From assembly GCA_030151865.1 (NCBI GenBank), contig JASLCK010000182.1, positions 1 to 17,179 on the forward strand: a stretch of DNA of 17,179 bases. Direction: 5' to 3'. Shown here piece by piece: positions 14,572 through 17,179 of the stretch. Both the position numbers and the translations under genes were made by a program. How positions within the stretch are numbered: the first letter of the stretch is position 1; each line of letters opens with the position of its first letter. Under the pieces are notes generated by a model. That model saw only the letters and a list, made by a program, of their open reading frames with translations. It ran no database searches and was not told where the DNA came from. Source of the stretch: Rhodospirillaceae bacterium (GTDB taxonomy: Bacteria; Pseudomonadota; Alphaproteobacteria; Rhodospirillales; Magnetospirillaceae).

Positions 14572-15285
14572 ATGTCCGCACGTCCGAAAGCCGTCATCCT
14601 TCTGTCCGGGGGATTGGATTCCGCCACCTGTCTGGCCATCGCCAAAAGCCAGGGCTTCGCACCCCTGGCGATTTCGTTCCGCTATGGCCAGCGCCATCAG
14701 GTGGAACTGTCCGCCGCCGCCCGCATCGCCGCGCAATTGGGGGCCGAACGCCATGTGATCGCCAATATCGATCTGCGCATGTTCGGCGGTTCGGCGTTGA
14801 CCGCCGACATCGATGTGCCCAAGGATCGCCCGGACGAGGAATTGACCGCCGCCGGGGTGCCGATCACCTATGTTCCAGCCCGCAACACCATCTTCCTGTC
14901 CTATGCCCTGGCTTTGGCCGAGGTCGAAGGGGCGCGCGACATCTTCATCGGGGTCAACGCCGTCGATTACAGCGGGTACCCCGACTGCCGCCCGGCCTAT
15001 ATCGAGGCCTTCCAGACCATGGCCAATCTGGCCACCAAGGCGGCGGTGGAAGATGGCAAGACCATCACCATCCACACCCCGCTGCTGATGCTGACCAAGG
15101 GCGAGATCATCCGTACAGGTCTGGGGTTGGGGGTCGATTACAGCCAGACCATCACCTGCTATGACCCCAGCGACGACGGCCATGCCTGCGGCCGCTGCGA
15201 TTCCTGCAAGCTGCGTCTGAAGGGTTTCGCCGAAGCCGGTCTGGAAGACCCTGCCCCCTATTCCTGGCGTCCCACGTCCAAGTAA
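14572..15285 (+). CDS. queC: 7-cyano-7-deazaguanine synthase
   Basis: The 237-residue enzyme converts 7-carboxy-7-deazaguanine to preQ0 with ATP and ammonia, a step of queuosine tRNA modification. The PP-loop motif LLSGGLDSAT lies near the N-terminus (10-19). The body has SFRYGQRHQVEL, VPARNTIFLSYALALAE, GVNAVDYSGYPDCRP and THTPLLMLTKGE-like family segments (here IHTPLLMLTKGEI). The zinc site is C196, C206, C209 and C212 (HACGRCDSCKLR). The frame is open upstream to 14464, but the family start is MSARPKAVILLSGG at 14572, with only a weak CAGG upstream. No queD or queE is nearby. The next gene starts 12 bases after the stop. Confidence 0.97.
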   Translation: MSARPKAVILLSGGLDSATCLAIAKSQGFAPLAISFRYGQRHQVELSAAARIAAQLGAERHVIANIDLRMFGGSALTADIDVPKDRPDEELTAAGVPITYVPARNTIFLSYALALAEVEGARDIFIGVNAVDYSGYPDCRPAYIEAFQTMANLATKAAVEDGKTITIHTPLLMLTKGEIIRTGLGLGVDYSQTITCYDPSDDGHACGRCDSCKLRLKGFAEAGLEDPAPYSWRPTSK

Positions 15286-15297
15286 GGGGACCCCGCC

Positions 15298-15735
15298 ATG
15301 AGCCTGCGCCAAGCGGTCGCCAGCCTGACGTTTTCCACCCCCGGCGTGGGGCTGCACGACGTCACCCCCGCTGTGACCGCCTGGGTGCAGGCGCAAGGCA
15401 TGAACGACGGGCTATTGACCCTCTTCCTTCGCCATACCTCGGCCAGTCTGACCATTCAGGAAAATGCCGATCCGGCGGTGCTGGCCGATCTGGCCGACTA
15501 CTTCGCCCAAATCGCCCCCTTGGGCGCACCCCAGGGGCCGGGCCGCTATCGTCACGATGACGAAGGCCCGGACGACATGCCCGCCCATATCCGCACCGCC
15601 CTGACCCAGACCAGCCTGTCGATCCCGCTGATCAGCGGACGGTTGGCCCTGGGCACCTGGCAGGCGATCTATCTGTTCGAACACCGCGCCCGCCCCCACC
15701 GCCGCGAAGTGGCGCTGCATCTTTTGGGGCAGTGA
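15298..15735 (+). CDS. yjbQ: YjbQ / UPF0047 family protein
   Basis: A 145-residue member of the YjbQ (UPF0047) family, a small enzyme fold credited with weak thiamine-phosphate synthase activity; the physiological role is unclear. Signature parts are FLRHTSASLTIQENADP, RHDDEGPDDMPAHIR (a putative metal-binding acidic/His cluster) and LGTWQAIYLFEHR. Length matches the family. AAGGGGA precedes the ATG at 15298. The gene is 12 bases after queC and its TGA overlaps the next ATG (TGATG at 15733-15737), so queC-yjbQ and the glycosylase start form one transcription unit. Confidence 0.95.
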   Translation: MSLRQAVASLTFSTPGVGLHDVTPAVTAWVQAQGMNDGLLTLFLRHTSASLTIQENADPAVLADLADYFAQIAPLGAPQGPGRYRHDDEGPDDMPAHIRTALTQTSLSIPLISGRLALGTWQAIYLFEHRARPHRREVALHLLGQ

Positions 15736-15929
15736 TGGCCGCCGCCGCACAGGACGAAACCCTGGACCAGTTGCTGGTCCGCATTCGCGCCTGCACCCTG
15801 TGCGCCGATCACCTGCCGCTGGGGCCGCGCCCGGTCTTGCGGGCCAGCCCAACGGCGCGGTTGCTGATCATCGGCCAAGCCCCCGGCACCCGCGTTCATG
15901 AAACGGGAATTTTTGTAAGCTACGAATAG
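15735..15929 (+). pseudogene. Uracil-DNA glycosylase family protein, truncated after about 58 residues
   Basis: The first 58 or so residues fit the start of a uracil-DNA glycosylase-like protein: IRACTLCADHLPLGPRPVL, then LLIIGQAPGTRVHETGI, where GQAPGTRVHETG is the uracil-pocket motif region. Members are usually around 200 residues, with PW(N/T)D-type sequence after HETGI and an HPS motif near the end. Here HETGI is followed by FVSYE and a stop at 15927-15929, and DNA composition changes near 15910. The ATG overlaps the yjbQ stop. The motif for strand insertion and half the fold are missing, so the product cannot be active. Whether the rest of the gene lies beyond the window is unknown. Confidence 0.85.
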
Positions 15930-16037
15930 CTCCTCATTTCCGTCCTGATGCTTCCTGACCTTACCGTGTAGATTAGAGACACATGTCAAACAACATTGCT
16001 GAATGCTGTAGTATGCAAATTTGTTTAGCGTTCTATG

Positions 16038-16118
16038 TTATCCACCGTGCAGTTCCGCAAGGACCTTGGCCACGTAGAGAAACCCGATCATAAGTTCAAT
16101 CCACAGAATGCCGTTCAT
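16038..16118 (-). CDS. Small hydrophobic peptide (26 residues)
   Basis: A 27-codon frame with ATG at 16116-16118 and TAA at 16038-16040. A GGGGAG Shine-Dalgarno lies seven bases upstream, the best ribosome binding site in this segment. The peptide starts MNGILWIELMIGFLYVAK and ends VLAELHGG: one hydrophobic helix with a single lysine and two glutamates, about the size of a membrane-spanning helix. It could be a small membrane subunit, or a type I-like toxic peptide, but no family is recognised. An 11-codon frame (start 16150, MLYESYRGDSK) ends in TGA overlapping this ATG (ATGA), which would allow translational coupling, and a 5-bp hairpin (16136-16147, GCTCT/AGAGC) sits in the same leader. 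Confidence 0.5.
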   Translation of the reverse strand: MNGILWIELMIGFLYVAKVLAELHGG

Positions 16119-16210
16119 TTTGAATCTCCCCGGTAGCTCTCATAGAGCATCGCCCATATCTGTTTAATGCTGGTCGCCAACCTTATTTTTGCCACTACCC
16201 CCCAAAAAAA

Positions 16211-16239
16211 TTGCGCAGTTGATGTGGACGCGATCCTAT
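16211..16239 (+). promoter_or_regulatory. Possible promoter upstream of the sigma-like gene
   Basis: TTGCGC (16211-16216) and TCCTAT (16234-16239) with a 17-base spacer. Both boxes deviate from consensus. Confidence 0.25.
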
Positions 16240-16333
16240 GGGGGAGAGAAAAAAGTGATAGGTCCGTGGCAAATTCGAGCAAGGAGACGAGCATACGGAT
16301 GAATGGAGCTTGGATTTTTGAAGGAGGTAGGCC

Positions 16334-16975
16334 GTGGAAGGAGACATCCCGCCCGACAATATTGAAGTCGGCGGCCTAATCCTGGATGACCAGGAGTGGG
16401 GGCCGATGTGTAAAAGGCTCGCCGTGATCGCGGGGCACTATCTGCGACGAATGCGCTGGCGAGGTGTCGTCGGAGGGCACATACCTCAAGCCGCCGAGGC
16501 ACTGGACTTTGTCCATGATGCAATCCAGAAGACATTAGGTGGGAGTCGGATATGGAAACGCGGCAAGGTCGCGCTCTTCCATCACCTCGCCGCCGTAATT
16601 AAAAGCGACATTAACGCGGCTGTTCGGCGGGCGGAAAATCGCCAGACCAGGACAGCCACTGATGATCAGTGGGACCTCTTTTCCCAAACCATTTCCGAAG
16701 ATCCTGCTCACCGCCAAGTAAACACGGCAGTTTGGCCGGCCGATGCCCTCGTGGCAGAGAAGCAGTTTTTTTCATTTTCTACAGGCATGATTACTCAGCT
16801 AGCAGATGGTGACGCTGAGCTGGAAGCTTATGGCCACCTGCTTCTCGAAGGGTTGGAAAAACCTCAGGAGTTTTCGGCAAGCATGAAAATGCCAGTCGAA
16901 GCAATTTACAATATTAAGAAGCGTTTCTTGAGGCGATTGGAGACACTCGCTTCCGCTTCTTCTATTGTCTCCTAG
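16334..16975 (+). CDS. Sigma-70-like (ECF-type) regulatory protein
   Basis: The 213-residue product resembles small sigma factors. Residues 55-100 (DFVHDAIQKTLGG, then the stretch up to INAAVRRAENR) fit region 2, which contacts core polymerase and the -10 element. Residues 160-203 (LLLEGLEKPQEFSASM, then YNIKKRFLRRL) fit the region 4 helix-turn-helix for the -35. The match is to the divergent group common as accessory sigma-like genes in alphaproteobacteria, from memory. The start is GTG at 16334, fixed by AAGGAGG six bases upstream. The next gene begins 11 bases after the stop with its own GGAGG, so they form an operon. AT-richer codon use than upstream genes suggests transfer. Promoter targets are not known. 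Confidence 0.72.
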   Translation: MEGDIPPDNIEVGGLILDDQEWGPMCKRLAVIAGHYLRRMRWRGVVGGHIPQAAEALDFVHDAIQKTLGGSRIWKRGKVALFHHLAAVIKSDINAAVRRAENRQTRTATDDQWDLFSQTISEDPAHRQVNTAVWPADALVAEKQFFSFSTGMITQLADGDAELEAYGHLLLEGLEKPQEFSASMKMPVEAIYNIKKRFLRRLETLASASSIVS

Positions 16976-16985
16976 GAGGCGCGTC

Positions 16986-17179
16986 ATGAGCATTAAAAAT
17001 GCTAACGTATCTGACGAAACTAACAACCCAATGGCGATGAAGTCCATGATTGATCTTATCTATGACCACATCATGTCTGACCCAGATGTCGTGCTCTCAC
17101 TAAATGATGATGAAGTCGACTGCGAGTTGGCGCTGATGGGTCTTGATACGAACTGCCTAGCTGGTTTTACAGAGGAGTT
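16986..17179 (+). CDS. Acidic hypothetical protein, 3' end outside window
   Basis: Open from ATG 16986 to the window edge, giving at least 64 residues with no stop. The protein starts MSIKNANVSDETNNPMAMK and continues with MIDLIYDHIMSDPDVVLSLNDDEVDCELALMG-like sequence (only parts shown). It is acidic, soluble in appearance and probably helical. GGAGG lies six bases before the ATG. Its place directly after the sigma-like gene suggests a partner, for example an anti-sigma or accessory factor, but no family is recognised and the end is missing. Confidence 0.75.
   Translation, partial: MSIKNANVSDETNNPMAMKSMIDLIYDHIMSDPDVVLSLNDDEVDCELALMGLDTNCLAGFTEE

Larger units (their letters stand above)
15930..16333. 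other. Interval between the truncated gene and the sigma-like gene (404 bases)
   Basis: It contains one small minus-strand gene (16038-16118), a weak plus-strand promoter candidate (16211-16239) and otherwise nothing I can identify. The T- and A-rich stretches 15911-16040 and 16190-16210 hold no clear gene. Confidence 0.6.
15911..17179. mobile_element. Probable inserted foreign segment, right end not in window
   Basis: From about 15911 the sequence no longer continues the glycosylase gene and becomes clearly AT-richer, with different codon use in the genes at 16334 and 16986. No transposase, integrase or terminal inverted repeat is visible within the window. GTAAGC at 15916-15921 resembles the start of IS66-type ends, but that alone is weak. 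A deletion or rearrangement joining two chromosomal regions would look the same from here. Confidence 0.45.

Noticed and set aside
15669..15989. 106-codon minus-strand open frame across the junction
   Set aside because: It runs antisense through yjbQ and the glycosylase start, both well supported; no family features.
16167..16379. 70-codon plus-strand open frame before the sigma-like gene
   Set aside because: No good start site; it overlaps the better-supported GTG start with AAGGAGG.

Overview
The window looks like chromosomal DNA from an alphaproteobacterium of the Rhodospirillaceae type, with Magnetospirillum-like organisms my best guess. This is inferred from high GC, gap-pgk order, an Amt transporter, a PPK2 kinase, PAS-type histidine kinases and the interspersed GC-rich palindromes. 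I could not run a taxonomic search.

Layout. Positions 1-353 hold the 3' end of an ammonium transporter gene. It is followed by about 480 bases of repeats: a duplicated hairpin, REP-like palindromes and a CACAGAG-type element. Next, on the minus strand, come a Nudix hydrolase (835-1386), a small Gln/Ala/Ser-rich protein (1498-1779) and the glycolytic pair gap-pgk (1979-4231), which ends at a strong terminator. On the plus strand follow a polyphosphate kinase 2 (4495-5373), a 66-residue protein and a single-span membrane protein (5880-6602). A second, inverted copy of the composite repeat lies at 6690-6830.

The central block (6921-11372) looks like a signalling module. Two translationally coupled paralogues with degenerate GGDEF-like and EAL-like regions are transcribed divergently from a PAS-PAS histidine kinase that has no receiver domain. 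hldE (ADP-heptose synthesis for LPS) follows. After it, on the opposite strand, is a 468-residue protein whose N-terminal region resembles proteins linked to extracellular contractile injection systems (eCIS, DUF4157-type). Then come queC, a YjbQ-family gene and the start of a uracil-DNA glycosylase gene, tightly packed.

The glycosylase gene breaks off abruptly near 15910, where the sequence turns AT-richer. From there to the end of the window the DNA looks acquired: a well-initiated 26-codon hydrophobic peptide gene on the minus strand, a sigma-like regulator with a GTG start, and the start of a small acidic protein. The best candidates for undescribed biology are the paired degenerate GGDEF/EAL proteins, the eCIS-like protein, and the segment interrupting the glycosylase gene.
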